Assembly (NCBI GenBank): GCA_018821685.1
Contig: JAHJLO010000083.1
Span: 1-22,506, forward strand
Direction: 5' to 3'
Origin: Patescibacteria group bacterium
GTDB lineage: Bacteria; Patescibacteriota; Minisyncoccia; Phycocordibacterales; UBA12079
DNA: 22,506 nt
Below are positions 1 to 6,624 of the stretch, piece after piece. Within the stretch, counting starts at the first letter, position 1; every line of letters starts with the position of its first letter. Under the pieces are notes generated by a model that had not been told where the DNA came from, made no database searches, and saw nothing but the letters and a program-made list of their open reading frames with translations. The position numbers and the translations under genes are program-made.

Positions 1-95
1 AGTGTGCTGTTCGTAAACTAAACAGCCGACCGCGTAAACGTCTTAACTATTTAACGCCACGACAAGTATTTAAGGGTGTGCACTTGAAGAGTTAA
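1..95 (+). pseudogene. IS30-family transposase, C-terminal end (cut by window edge)
   Basis: Frame 3 is open from the window edge to a TAA at 93-95 and encodes about 30 residues. They include the stretch LNSRPRKRLNYLTPRQVF, which matches the characteristic end of IS30-family DDE transposases (usually LN.RPRK.L...TP.EVF). This transposase cuts and joins the ends of its insertion sequence. Only the tail is visible, so I cannot tell whether the gene is intact upstream. The family assignment rests on this motif alone but the motif is distinctive. The element would end shortly after the stop codon. Confidence 0.75.
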
Positions 96-106
96 TTCAA
101 GTTTAT
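78..106. mobile_element. Probable right end of the IS30-type element
   Basis: IS30-family elements normally end within a few tens of bases of the transposase stop codon, with an inverted repeat that overlaps the end of the gene. The stretch GCACTTGAAGAGTTAATTCA (79-98) has the look of such a terminal repeat. The matching left end lies outside the window, so the exact boundary and target duplication cannot be defined here. Confidence 0.4.
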
Positions 107-200
107 AAAAATTTAAATTTTAGGAGTATATTTTCTAAAACCTTGTTTGTGATTTTTAATAAAAAATTATATTTTTTAGCGTCTTGTTTTTATAACTATT

Positions 201-229
201 TTAATAAAAACAGTTGACAACTGTATAAT
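201..229 (+). promoter_or_regulatory. Promoter of the surface-protein gene with a palindrome in its spacer
   Basis: A perfect -10 box TATAAT (224-229) lies 17 bases after TTAATA (201-206). Transcription would start near 236, leaving only about 15 bases before the ATG at 251. The spacer holds the perfect palindrome CAGTTGACAACTG (211-223), well placed for a repressor. The TTGACA inside the palindrome is only 4 bases from the -10 box, so it cannot be its -35 partner. Confidence 0.45.
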
Positions 230-250
230 AATGTAGTAACTTAATGGTAT

Positions 251-2104
251 ATGACTTTAAAAAATTACATTATATTATCTCTTATTGGAATTGCTTCTGT
301 TGTTGTTTTTCCTTTAAGTGTTAGTGCCGCGACTATAGTTAGCGAAAATATGGGTGTTTGTTTTTATGATAAAAGCCCAACTTGTTTGATTAACGATTAT
401 TCATCTATTTACGTTTCCAAGACAGATTTTGGAACTTTTAACGTAGTTGGAACTGTGGCTAGAGGAACTCATGATGACGAATGTCAGGCTCACGAAGATT
501 TTGATTTGTACATTGATGGAAAATTTTATGTAACTAGTACAGACCCAGATCCTTGTGAACCCGGAACCACAGATATTATTAAACAAGAAAAATATCCGTC
601 TATCATTTTGTACCCTGGACCTCATACGATACATATGGTTCACGGAGATCACACCAACCCTCTTTATCCAACAGCTGAATCAGTCTCTGTTCAATTAACT
701 TTTACAAGCGTACCTCCTGTAGTCGTTTCTTGTTCTATGGACGCAAATCCTGTAAAAATAAACAGAGGAGAGAGCGCTGTTTTGTCTTGGGCATCTTCCG
801 GTGCCATCTTTGCTTCCATTGACCAAATGATTGGGTCTGTTCCGACTACTGGATCAAAAACAGTTTCTCCTTTGATAGACACTATTTACACAGGAACTTT
901 TACAGGACCCGATTTTTCTATAAAAAAGTGCTCGGTAAAAATTGATGTCATGGTACCTCCTACTTGTTCAATGAATCTAAACCCAACGTCTATAATGTCG
1001 GGTGGAAGTTCCGTACTGTCTTGGTCTTCTACAAACGCAACTTCTGCTAGTATCAACCAGAATATAGGCGTAGTTCCTGTAGATGGATCTGCAAGTGTTT
1101 CTCCTCTCTCAGCAACTACGTACACAGGGACTTTTACTGGTCCAGGAGGGACAACTACTTGTTCGGCAAGGCTTGATGTCGGAACTCTTCCTCCACCACC
1201 AACTTGTTCTATGGATGTAAATCCAGCTTCGATTATAAATGGAGAAAGTTCGTCTTTATCATGGTCTTCTACAAATGTAACATCTGTTTCCATTAATCAG
1301 GGAATTGGAGATGTTTCTTCTACAGGATCCTTAGACGTTTCCCCTTCGGTGGATACAACATACACAGGAACTTTCACAGGACCAGATGGGACTGTTACTT
1401 GTAGTGCTGCTGTTACTGTGACTTCTACTCCAAATGGACCGACTTGTTCTATGAGTGCAGATCCTTCTTCAATTGTCAGTGGGGAAGATTCAACTGTGTC
1501 GTGGTCTTCTACAAATGTAACATCTGTTTCCATTGATCAGGGAATTGGTTCCGTTCCTGTTTCTGGTAATTCAGTTGTGTCTCCTTTGGTGGATACAACT
1601 TATACTGGAACTTTTACAGGCCCTGAGGGAACGGTTACCTGTAGTGCTTCCGTTAATGTAGGGGGTAGTTCAAATGAGCCTTATTGTACCATGGGGGTTG
1701 GTTCTTCTAGTTTGAATCCTGGACAGAGTACAACTCTATATTGGTCTTCAAATAATATCGATACAACTACGATTGATCAAAATATAGGCTTGGTAAATAA
1801 TAATAGTTCTATTGTTATAACGCCTAATGGAAATACTACTTACACAGGTACTTTTACGGGTCCTAACGGAACTGTAAATTGTAGCGCATCGGTTTATTTT
1901 GGTGGGGGAGGATCAAATCCACCGAATGTTTCACTTTCCAAAAAAACTTTTGAACCAGAACTTTCTTTTATCTATTTGAGTCAAATCCCATATACAGGGA
2001 TTCCGGAGACTCTTGTCTACTTATTTAGAATAGTATTCTTTGGAGGATTGCTATATTTATATTATAGAATCGACGGTAGACGATGGAGAGTCGAAAGTAA
2101 ATAA
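251..2104 (+). CDS. Secreted repetitive surface protein, five Ig-like repeats, C-terminal PYTG-type anchor
   Basis: The 617-aa protein begins with a clear signal peptide (about residues 1-26, ending VSA-A), which supports this start even though no ribosome binding site precedes it. A Cys-containing N-terminal domain (about 27-155) is followed by five repeats (about 158-555). Each repeat starts with a C-S/T-M motif, contains LSWSS, a TTYTGTFTGP block and a closing Cys, so each probably has one disulfide in an Ig-like beta sandwich. Repeats 2 to 5 recur at exactly 240 bp. The end reads IPYTG (579-583), a hydrophobic helix (about 588-605) and a basic tail, the layout of a sortase-type sorting signal. 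The protein is likely displayed on the cell exterior, possibly for adhesion. Its exact function is unknown. It stands alone between a promoter and a terminator, next to an IS end. Confidence 0.8.
   Translation: MTLKNYIILSLIGIASVVVFPLSVSAATIVSENMGVCFYDKSPTCLINDYSSIYVSKTDFGTFNVVGTVARGTHDDECQAHEDFDLYIDGKFYVTSTDPDPCEPGTTDIIKQEKYPSIILYPGPHTIHMVHGDHTNPLYPTAESVSVQLTFTSVPPVVVSCSMDANPVKINRGESAVLSWASSGAIFASIDQMIGSVPTTGSKTVSPLIDTIYTGTFTGPDFSIKKCSVKIDVMVPPTCSMNLNPTSIMSGGSSVLSWSSTNATSASINQNIGVVPVDGSASVSPLSATTYTGTFTGPGGTTTCSARLDVGTLPPPPTCSMDVNPASIINGESSSLSWSSTNVTSVSINQGIGDVSSTGSLDVSPSVDTTYTGTFTGPDGTVTCSAAVTVTSTPNGPTCSMSADPSSIVSGEDSTVSWSSTNVTSVSIDQGIGSVPVSGNSVVSPLVDTTYTGTFTGPEGTVTCSASVNVGGSSNEPYCTMGVGSSSLNPGQSTTLYWSSNNIDTTTIDQNIGLVNNNSSIVITPNGNTTYTGTFTGPNGTVNCSASVYFGGGGSNPPNVSLSKKTFEPELSFIYLSQIPYTGIPETLVYLFRIVFFGGLLYLYYRIDGRRWRVESK
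961..1920 (+). repeat. Tandem 240-bp coding repeats (four in exact register)
   Basis: The codons for the C-S/T-M motif recur near 961, 1201, 1441 and 1681, an exact 240-bp period (80 codons). A more diverged first unit starts near 727. Units 3 and 4 are nearly identical over about 50 bp (1262-1310 against 1502-1550), which points to recent duplication or recombination between repeats. Confidence 0.85.
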
Positions 2105-2117
2105 ATTAAAATAAAAC

Positions 2118-2150
2118 AAAACCCCAGCTGTTGAATCGTTGGGGTTTTTG
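2118..2150 (+). terminator. Terminator of the surface-protein gene
   Basis: An 11-bp stem (2118-2128 with 2138-2148, core ACCCCA/TGGGGT) ends in a T-rich run, 13 bases after the stop codon. This is an ordinary intrinsic terminator. Confidence 0.8.
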
Positions 2151-2172
2151 TTTAGAATATTTTTTATTGTGG

Positions 2173-2216
2173 TATTAAAAAAAAGGACATATTCTCGCGA
2201 GAGAGTATGTCCTTTT
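2173..2216 (-). terminator. Terminator of the small reverse-strand gene
   Basis: A stem of about 16 bp (2181-2196 with 2201-2216) is followed on the reverse strand by eight T residues counting the end of the stem. A second perfect hairpin, GAAGGTT/AACCTTC (2218-2234), lies between it and the gene end at 2254. Read on the plus strand the large stem has a GCGA (GNRA-type) loop. Confidence 0.75.
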
Positions 2217-2253
2217 GAAGGTTTTTAACCTTCACTTTTTGTAGACTGGCAGA

Positions 2254-2499
2254 TTATCCGATGTTTGCCAGCATTTCCAGGGCAGAAGTATCCAGGCCGT
2301 GTTTCTTCAGGTAGGCAGAGCATTCCGTTGTTTTTGCTCCGGCCGTCAGTACAGCCAGATCGTTGGTGGAAAAGGTTGGCGATTCCGGATTGGCGGAGTT
2401 AAAAAGAGTGATGGAGCCATTGATTACGGCCAGACCAGGAGATTGAACCTTGGGATTTTCGCTGTGGAATACGATGGCTTCTACTTTTTTATCAGCCAT
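2254..2499 (-). CDS. Small protein of unknown function, foreign base composition
   Basis: I do not recognise this protein of 81 residues, which starts MADKKVEAIVFHSENPK and ends LEMLANIG. It has no membrane segment or signal peptide, one Cys, and alternating short hydrophobic stretches that suggest a small beta-rich or mixed fold. The frame extends upstream to a GTG at 2556, but that lies inside the thrS terminator hairpin, so I chose the ATG at 2499. An ATG at 2508 is also possible. Neither has a Shine-Dalgarno sequence. Its base composition is about half GC, with CTG, GCC and GGC codons common, unlike the AT-rich genes around it. It is isolated by terminators on both sides. Acquisition from another genome is a reasonable inference. 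The overlapping plus-strand frame (2299-2526) makes a less protein-like product. Confidence 0.6.
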   Translation of the reverse strand: MADKKVEAIVFHSENPKVQSPGLAVINGSITLFNSANPESPTFSTNDLAVLTAGAKTTECSAYLKKHGLDTSALEMLANIG

Positions 2500-2537
2500 G
2501 GTGAGCATTGTGAGTGTAAAGTTTGAGTTATCTGTTT

Positions 2538-2580
2538 CTAAAAAACAAAAACCCACAGTAATCGAACTACTGTGGATTTT
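2538..2580 (-). terminator. Terminator of thrS
   Basis: The stem CCACAGTA/TACTGTGG (2553-2560 with 2568-2575) has a 7-base loop and, on the reverse strand, the tail GGGTTTTTGTTTTTT. It lies 17 bases past the thrS stop codon. Confidence 0.8.
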
Positions 2581-2596
2581 TGTTTTAAATTTAGGA

Positions 2597-4342
2597 TTAT
2601 TTTGTTTCTTTTTCTAGTTTTTCAACAAAATTTTCGATAGTCATTTGTCCAAGATTTTCTTCATCACGACTTTCGACTGTAACTTTTTTCTCCTCAACTT
2701 CCTTATCTCCTATTACTAAGAAATACGGAATTTTTTCAGTTTTAGCTTTTCTCACTTTTTTACCGAAACTATCATCACTATTATCTAATTCTATTCTAAA
2801 ATTTCTTTTCTTTAATTCCCCAAAGATTTCCTTGGCATATTCTCTATGAACATCGGCAATGGGTATAATTTTAATTTGGACAGGGGATAGCCAGAAAGGA
2901 AATGCTCCTGCAAAATGCTCAATCATAATTGCCATAAATCTTTCCAGTGAACCTGCAATTGCTCTATGAATCATAACAGGAGTTTTCTTTTCTCCGTCTT
3001 TGTCTGTGTATTCTAATTTGAATCTATTGGGCATTATAAAATCTAGCTGAGCTGTTGCTAGTTGTCGTTCTCTTCCTAAAGCATCTTTAAACATAAAGTC
3101 TAGTTTAGGTCCGTAAAAAGCTGCTTCACCCTCAATTCTCTTGTAGGGTAATTTTTCGTCCTTAGCTATTTTTTCTAAAATGCTTTCAGCTTCGTTCCAA
3201 AGTTTTTCTTCTCCGAGATATTTATCTGGTGTTTGGGGGTCTCTAACCGAAAGAGAAACCCAGTAGTCTCCTTCTTTGAACATATCCAGAGATTTATAAA
3301 ATCCTCGAATAATACTAATAATATTTTTAATTTCTTGTTCTATTTGGTCTGGGGCGCAGAAGACATGGCCATCATCTTGAGTGATACTTCTAACACGTGA
3401 AAGTCCGATAAGTTCTCCTGCTTGTTCATCGCGATAAACCTTTGTCGCTTCTGTGTATCTAACTGGAAGGTCTCTATAGCTGGTTTGTTTGCTGGCAAAA
3501 ATTTGTGTATGGTGAGGGCAATTCATTGGCTTCATTACAAATTCAGTGTCACCTTGTCCTTTTACTTTAAATAGTTCATCTCCAAATTTTTCCCAATGAC
3601 CAGAAGTTTTATAGAGGTCACTTTTTGTAATGTGAGGGATATCAACTCTTTGGTACCCGAAATCTTCTTGAAGACCATGAATTTTTTCAATAATTAAATC
3701 CCGAATAAGTGTTCCTTTTGGAGTAAATAAAGGAAGTCCTGATCCAACCAACTCTGAGAAAGTAAACAAATCTAATTCTTTTCCAAGTTTTCGGTGATCT
3801 CTTTTTTCCGCCTCTTTTATCATTTCCTTGTAATTTTCTAATTCTTCCTTTGTTTCAAAACCAACTCCATATATCCTTGTAAGCATTGTGTTGTTTTCAT
3901 CATTTTTCCAATAAGCTCCCGCAATCTTTGTAAGGGTAAAAGCATCTACGTTTATTTCGTCTGTTGAATTTAGATGAGGTCCTTTGCACATATTTATAAA
4001 ATCTCCTTGTCTGTAAAAAGTAATTTCTGTTTCTCCTTGTTCTTTTAACCCTTCGGCTAATTCAAGTGTGTAGCTATATTTTTTGTCTTTTAAGAGTTTC
4101 ATCCCTTCTTCTATGGACATTGTTTCTTTTTCAATTGGGAAACCTCTCGTAATGATTTTTTTCATTTCTTTTTTGATTTTTTTAAAATCCTTGTCTGTAA
4201 TTTTAATTTTTGAATCAAAATCATGATAAAAACCTTCCTCAATGGCAGGTCCAACTCCTGGTACAGCTCTATAGAGGTTTTCAAGTGCTTGCATTAGCAC
4301 GTGTGAAAGTGAATGTCTTAATTTTTCTTGTTGTTCATTCAT
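2597..4342 (-). CDS. thrS: Threonine--tRNA ligase lacking the TGS domain
   Basis: ThrRS activates threonine with ATP and loads it on tRNA-Thr in the cytoplasm. The 581-residue protein starts directly at the N2 editing domain, with HSLSH (H10, H14) and C119-KGP-H123. The class II catalytic core follows: motif 2 near YRDEQAGELIGLSRVR, and the zinc ligands C275 (MNCPHH), H326 (DDGHVFC) and H459 (MIHRAI). The anticodon-binding domain occupies about 485-581. Typical bacterial ThrRS has about 640 residues, so the N-terminal TGS domain (about 60 residues) is missing. The start cannot be moved upstream because the leader terminator lies there. No Shine-Dalgarno sequence is present. Expression is probably controlled by the T-box leader directly upstream (4372-4561). 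Confidence 0.97.
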   Translation of the reverse strand: MNEQQEKLRHSLSHVLMQALENLYRAVPGVGPAIEEGFYHDFDSKIKITDKDFKKIKKEMKKIITRGFPIEKETMSIEEGMKLLKDKKYSYTLELAEGLKEQGETEITFYRQGDFINMCKGPHLNSTDEINVDAFTLTKIAGAYWKNDENNTMLTRIYGVGFETKEELENYKEMIKEAEKRDHRKLGKELDLFTFSELVGSGLPLFTPKGTLIRDLIIEKIHGLQEDFGYQRVDIPHITKSDLYKTSGHWEKFGDELFKVKGQGDTEFVMKPMNCPHHTQIFASKQTSYRDLPVRYTEATKVYRDEQAGELIGLSRVRSITQDDGHVFCAPDQIEQEIKNIISIIRGFYKSLDMFKEGDYWVSLSVRDPQTPDKYLGEEKLWNEAESILEKIAKDEKLPYKRIEGEAAFYGPKLDFMFKDALGRERQLATAQLDFIMPNRFKLEYTDKDGEKKTPVMIHRAIAGSLERFMAIMIEHFAGAFPFWLSPVQIKIIPIADVHREYAKEIFGELKKRNFRIELDNSDDSFGKKVRKAKTEKIPYFLVIGDKEVEEKKVTVESRDEENLGQMTIENFVEKLEKETK

Positions 4343-4371
4343 ATTTTTTTCTTTTTAATTTAATAATAAAA

Positions 4372-4561
4372 AAATTCGTCCCAATATTTAAAAACCTAAA
4401 TCGGCTTTAAAATATTGGGACGAATTTCTTCGCGGTTCCACCCAACTTGCTCAAATATTTGAGCCTCTTAATTTATCTAATTTTAGCTTAGTCTGTTAGA
4501 AACAGACACTTTTGAAAAAGTATTGTGTTTGGTAGACACAACAATCACCATGTAGATACTT
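4372..4561 (-). promoter_or_regulatory. T-box leader (tRNA-Thr-sensing riboswitch) of thrS
   Basis: Read on the reverse strand, the leader contains the T-box core TGGGTGGAACCGCG (4444-4431), a match to the canonical RGGGUGGNACCGCG. It is followed by CGTCCC for the antiterminator and by a competing 18-bp terminator stem (4372-4389 with 4410-4427) ending in a T run. Upstream are perfect hairpins GCTCAAAT/ATTTGAGC (4449-4464) and GTCTGTT/AACAGAC (4491-4507). A short stem I candidate follows, built from AAGTA/TACTT (4518-4522 with 4557-4561) and TTGTGT/ACACAA (4523-4528 with 4536-4541). Its 7-base apical loop CTACCAA contains the Thr codon ACC (4533-4531). In known T-boxes uncharged tRNA binds the specifier codon and the UGGN bulge and prevents termination. 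So scarce Thr-tRNA should raise thrS. The core and terminator are clear. The stem I model is my inference, and an ACA triplet in the bulge (around 4553) is an alternative specifier. Confidence 0.9.
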
Positions 4562-4563
4562 AT

Positions 4564-4591
4564 ATCTTAACTCTTTGTATTTTTTTGTCAA
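4564..4591 (-). promoter_or_regulatory. Candidate thrS promoter
   Basis: On the reverse strand TTGACA (4591-4586) is followed after 16 bases by TAAGAT (4569-4564). Transcription would start near 4557, right at the base of the proposed stem I, which is uncomfortably close. A second candidate with a CATAAT box lies about 30 bases further upstream. Confidence 0.4.
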
Positions 4592-4639
4592 AGAAAAGCA
4601 TTATGGAATAAATGCAAAAAACCTTAAATTACTAAATCG

Positions 4640-4668
4640 TTGACTTAATTTATTTGTTTATGTAGTAT
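4640..4668 (+). promoter_or_regulatory. Promoter of the 249-aa orphan gene
   Basis: TTGACT (4640-4645) and TAGTAT (4663-4668) are separated by 17 bases, giving a leader of about 60 bases. A strong ribosome binding site AAAGGAG (4724-4730) sits five bases before the ATG, unlike most genes in the window. Confidence 0.55.
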
Positions 4669-4735
4669 CTTTTTAGATTTAGTAGAGTTTTTTAAAATTT
4701 GTTATAGAAGTCAAAATTTAAGCAAAGGAGCAAAA

Positions 4736-5485
4736 ATGTCTGAAACAAAGCATAAACTAACTGATGTTTTTTGGATGATTAAAGGTCGAACAATGAATTC
4801 TTCTGAAATTAATCCTCTCGAATGGCTTATGTTGATTCGTGATTCTCTTGAGTCTTGCCATTCTGTTTTAAGGATAGTTGCTAAAAAAGAAGAAAACTCT
4901 AAACCTTTGGGAGCTTTTCTTAATTGCCCTCTAAAAAATAGTCGAGGTAAAGAGAATAGGGTTACTTCTGGAAAAATTCAGGAACAGTTCCCTCCGGAGT
5001 ATTTTGTTAATAATTGGCTTTTGATTCCTGTTTCGGTTCTGGAATCAAAAGAGGAAAGGGGTCAGTATTTTGAAAGAAGACTTTTCGTTGTTGCTGATTT
5101 AGCAAAACTTTTAATTATGGATGTTAAATATCGTAAAATTCCTCTTCCGGATCAAAAGGTTTGTGTTGACCCCCCTCTTATAAATGAAGTGGTGGTTAGT
5201 GGCGAACTTCATCTTGACGGGTGTCCTTTTAACCAAGGTAAAGATCCTAAGGACAGAGAAATATTTAAAGAAATGATTTTGCCTTATTTCGACGATAAAG
5301 ATTTAAAATTAGGTAAGTGTATTTTGGGTGATACTCTCGGTAATGTTTCAAAACATCTTTCTGAAGAAATTCAGAGAGTCCAAAAATTAAGGGAAGGGCT
5401 AGGTGATTTTCTTGACATAAGGTTTCGCTTGGGATTCGAGGATTACTTTGCTTGTAATGTCACCCATAAACCTTTGTTTTCTTAA
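4736..5485 (+). CDS. Protein of unknown function, 249 aa
   Basis: I do not recognise this family. The protein is soluble-looking, with no signal peptide or membrane segment. An N-terminal helical part (about 1-50, including NPLEWLMLIRDSLESCHSVLRIV) is followed by a mixed central region with the hydrophobic stretch RLFVVADLAKLLIMDV (about 121-136) and a helical C-terminal part. Seven Cys residues are scattered with no CxxC pair, so a metal site is not obvious. The start is fixed by the AAAGGAG site. The gene is a complete single unit with a near-consensus promoter and a strong terminator, which suggests it is truly expressed. The divergent neighbour is thrS with its T-box and the downstream gene is miaA, but nothing links it functionally to either. 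Confidence 0.8.
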   Translation: MSETKHKLTDVFWMIKGRTMNSSEINPLEWLMLIRDSLESCHSVLRIVAKKEENSKPLGAFLNCPLKNSRGKENRVTSGKIQEQFPPEYFVNNWLLIPVSVLESKEERGQYFERRLFVVADLAKLLIMDVKYRKIPLPDQKVCVDPPLINEVVVSGELHLDGCPFNQGKDPKDREIFKEMILPYFDDKDLKLGKCILGDTLGNVSKHLSEEIQRVQKLREGLGDFLDIRFRLGFEDYFACNVTHKPLFS

Positions 5486-5523
5486 GGTATTTTTTAAAAA
5501 CCGATAAGAATAATTTGGTGGTT

Positions 5524-5569
5524 AAAAGCGAATTTGTCCCTTTGGGGCAAATTCGCTTTTTATTTTTTT
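5524..5569 (+). terminator. Strong terminator after the 249-aa orphan
   Basis: A 17-bp stem (5524-5540 with 5544-5560, including one G-T pair) closed by a TTT loop is followed by a long T-rich run. It separates the orphan from miaA, which must therefore have its own promoter. Only a weak -10-like TATGTA (5575-5580) is visible there. Confidence 0.9.
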
Positions 5570-5591
5570 ATATTTATGTAAACTTAAAATC

Positions 5592-6554
5592 ATGGCAAAT
5601 AAAATAATTGTAATAGTTGGGCAGACATCATCTGGAAAAACCGATCTATCTGTTGAACTTGCTAAAAAATTTAATGGTGAGGTTATTTCTGCTGATTCTC
5701 GTCAGGTTTATAAAGGATTGGATGTCGGAAGCGGAAAAGTGACAAAAAATGAAATGAAAGGGATTCCTCATTATCTTCTTGATATTACAAGCCCAAATCG
5801 TGCCTTTTCGATTAATCAATTTAAAAATAAAGCAGATAAGGCCATTAAAGATATTTTAAAAAGAGGAAAGATTCCTATCATCGCAGGAGGAACAGGTTTT
5901 TATATTCAAGCCATTGTAGATAATATTGTTTTGCCTGAAGTAAAACCAAATTTAAAGTTAAGAAAGGAATTAGAAGCCTTAATACCAAAAAAAACAAAAT
6001 CACAGAAAATATCTGTTTATAAAAAAAATAAAGAAGAGGCTCTCAAAGAATTAGTTAAAAGGTTAAGAAAACTAGACCCCCGTCGGCTCGAAGAAATTGA
6101 TCAAAAAAACCCTCGACGCCTTATCCGCGCAATCGAAATTGCTACCGAACTTGGTAGGGTTCCTAAATTAGAATCACCAGCTGTTGGGCAGCTGGGAGGC
6201 TATGAGTTTTTACAGATTGGAATTGAAGTTGATAAAGGTGTTTTGGGTGAAAGAATCGAAAAGAGGTTCAGAAAAAGAGTTCGGACGGGTATTGTTGCTG
6301 AAGCTAAAAGACTTCACGAAAAAGGAATGTCTTGGAAAAGAATGAATGAAATAGGGTTGGCTCATAAATATATTGCAAAATATTTAAAAGGAGAGATCAG
6401 CAAGGAAAATATGATTGAAAACTCAATAATAGAAGAAAAGAAATATGCAAAAAGACAAAAGACATGGTTTAAGAGAGATAAAAGAATAGTTTGGTTTAAG
6501 TATGAAGAACAGAAGGGAATTGAAAAAGAAATTAGAGATTTTTTATCGACCTAA
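5592..6554 (+). CDS. miaA: tRNA dimethylallyltransferase MiaA
   Basis: MiaA transfers a dimethylallyl group from DMAPP to N6 of adenosine 37 in tRNAs that read U-starting codons, which stabilises codon pairing. The 320-aa protein has the P-loop GQTSSGKT (10-17), the tRNA-contacting SADSRQVYKGLDVGSGK block (33-49), GIPHYLLD, GGTGFYIQA, and RRLIRAIEI near the middle. The usual C-terminal helical region ends KTWFKRDKRIVWF. Length and motifs are normal for the family. The gene sits behind a strong terminator and has no Shine-Dalgarno sequence. The export operon downstream has its own promoter, so miaA is probably a single unit. Confidence 0.96.
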   Translation: MANKIIVIVGQTSSGKTDLSVELAKKFNGEVISADSRQVYKGLDVGSGKVTKNEMKGIPHYLLDITSPNRAFSINQFKNKADKAIKDILKRGKIPIIAGGTGFYIQAIVDNIVLPEVKPNLKLRKELEALIPKKTKSQKISVYKKNKEEALKELVKRLRKLDPRRLEEIDQKNPRRLIRAIEIATELGRVPKLESPAVGQLGGYEFLQIGIEVDKGVLGERIEKRFRKRVRTGIVAEAKRLHEKGMSWKRMNEIGLAHKYIAKYLKGEISKENMIENSIIEEKKYAKRQKTWFKRDKRIVWFKYEEQKGIEKEIRDFLST

Positions 6555-6582
6555 GTCTTTACCTAGTATCAGGTATAAAAAA

Positions 6583-6591
6583 TGATATAAT
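6583..6591 (+). promoter_or_regulatory. Extended -10 promoter of the ABC export operon
   Basis: TGATATAAT is an extended -10 element (TGn plus a perfect TATAAT) with no good -35 box. Transcription would start near 6598, 27 bases before the ATG. Confidence 0.6.
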
Positions 6592-6624
6592 AAAGTTTGA
6601 ATAATACTAATTTAATTTAAAAAT

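Noticed and set aside
214..219. TTGACA as the -35 box of the surface-protein promoter
   Set aside because: It lies only 4 bases before TATAAT and no acceptable -10 box lies 16-18 bases downstream. It is better read as part of the palindrome in the spacer.
886..1533. Reverse-strand frames of 135 and 78 aa inside the surface-protein gene
   Set aside because: They are open only because the coding repeats lack stop codons in that frame. They repeat with the same period and have no start signals.
2299..2526. Plus-strand 75-aa frame opposite the small reverse gene
   Set aside because: Its product is rich in Cys, Phe and Gly without domain-like patterning. The reverse frame has a more normal composition and a matching terminator.
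2500..2556. N-terminal extension of the small reverse gene to the GTG at 2556
   Set aside because: It would start inside the thrS terminator hairpin and has no ribosome binding site.
4210..4410. Plus-strand 66-aa frame across the thrS start and leader
   Set aside because: It overlaps thrS and the T-box terminator and has no supporting signal.
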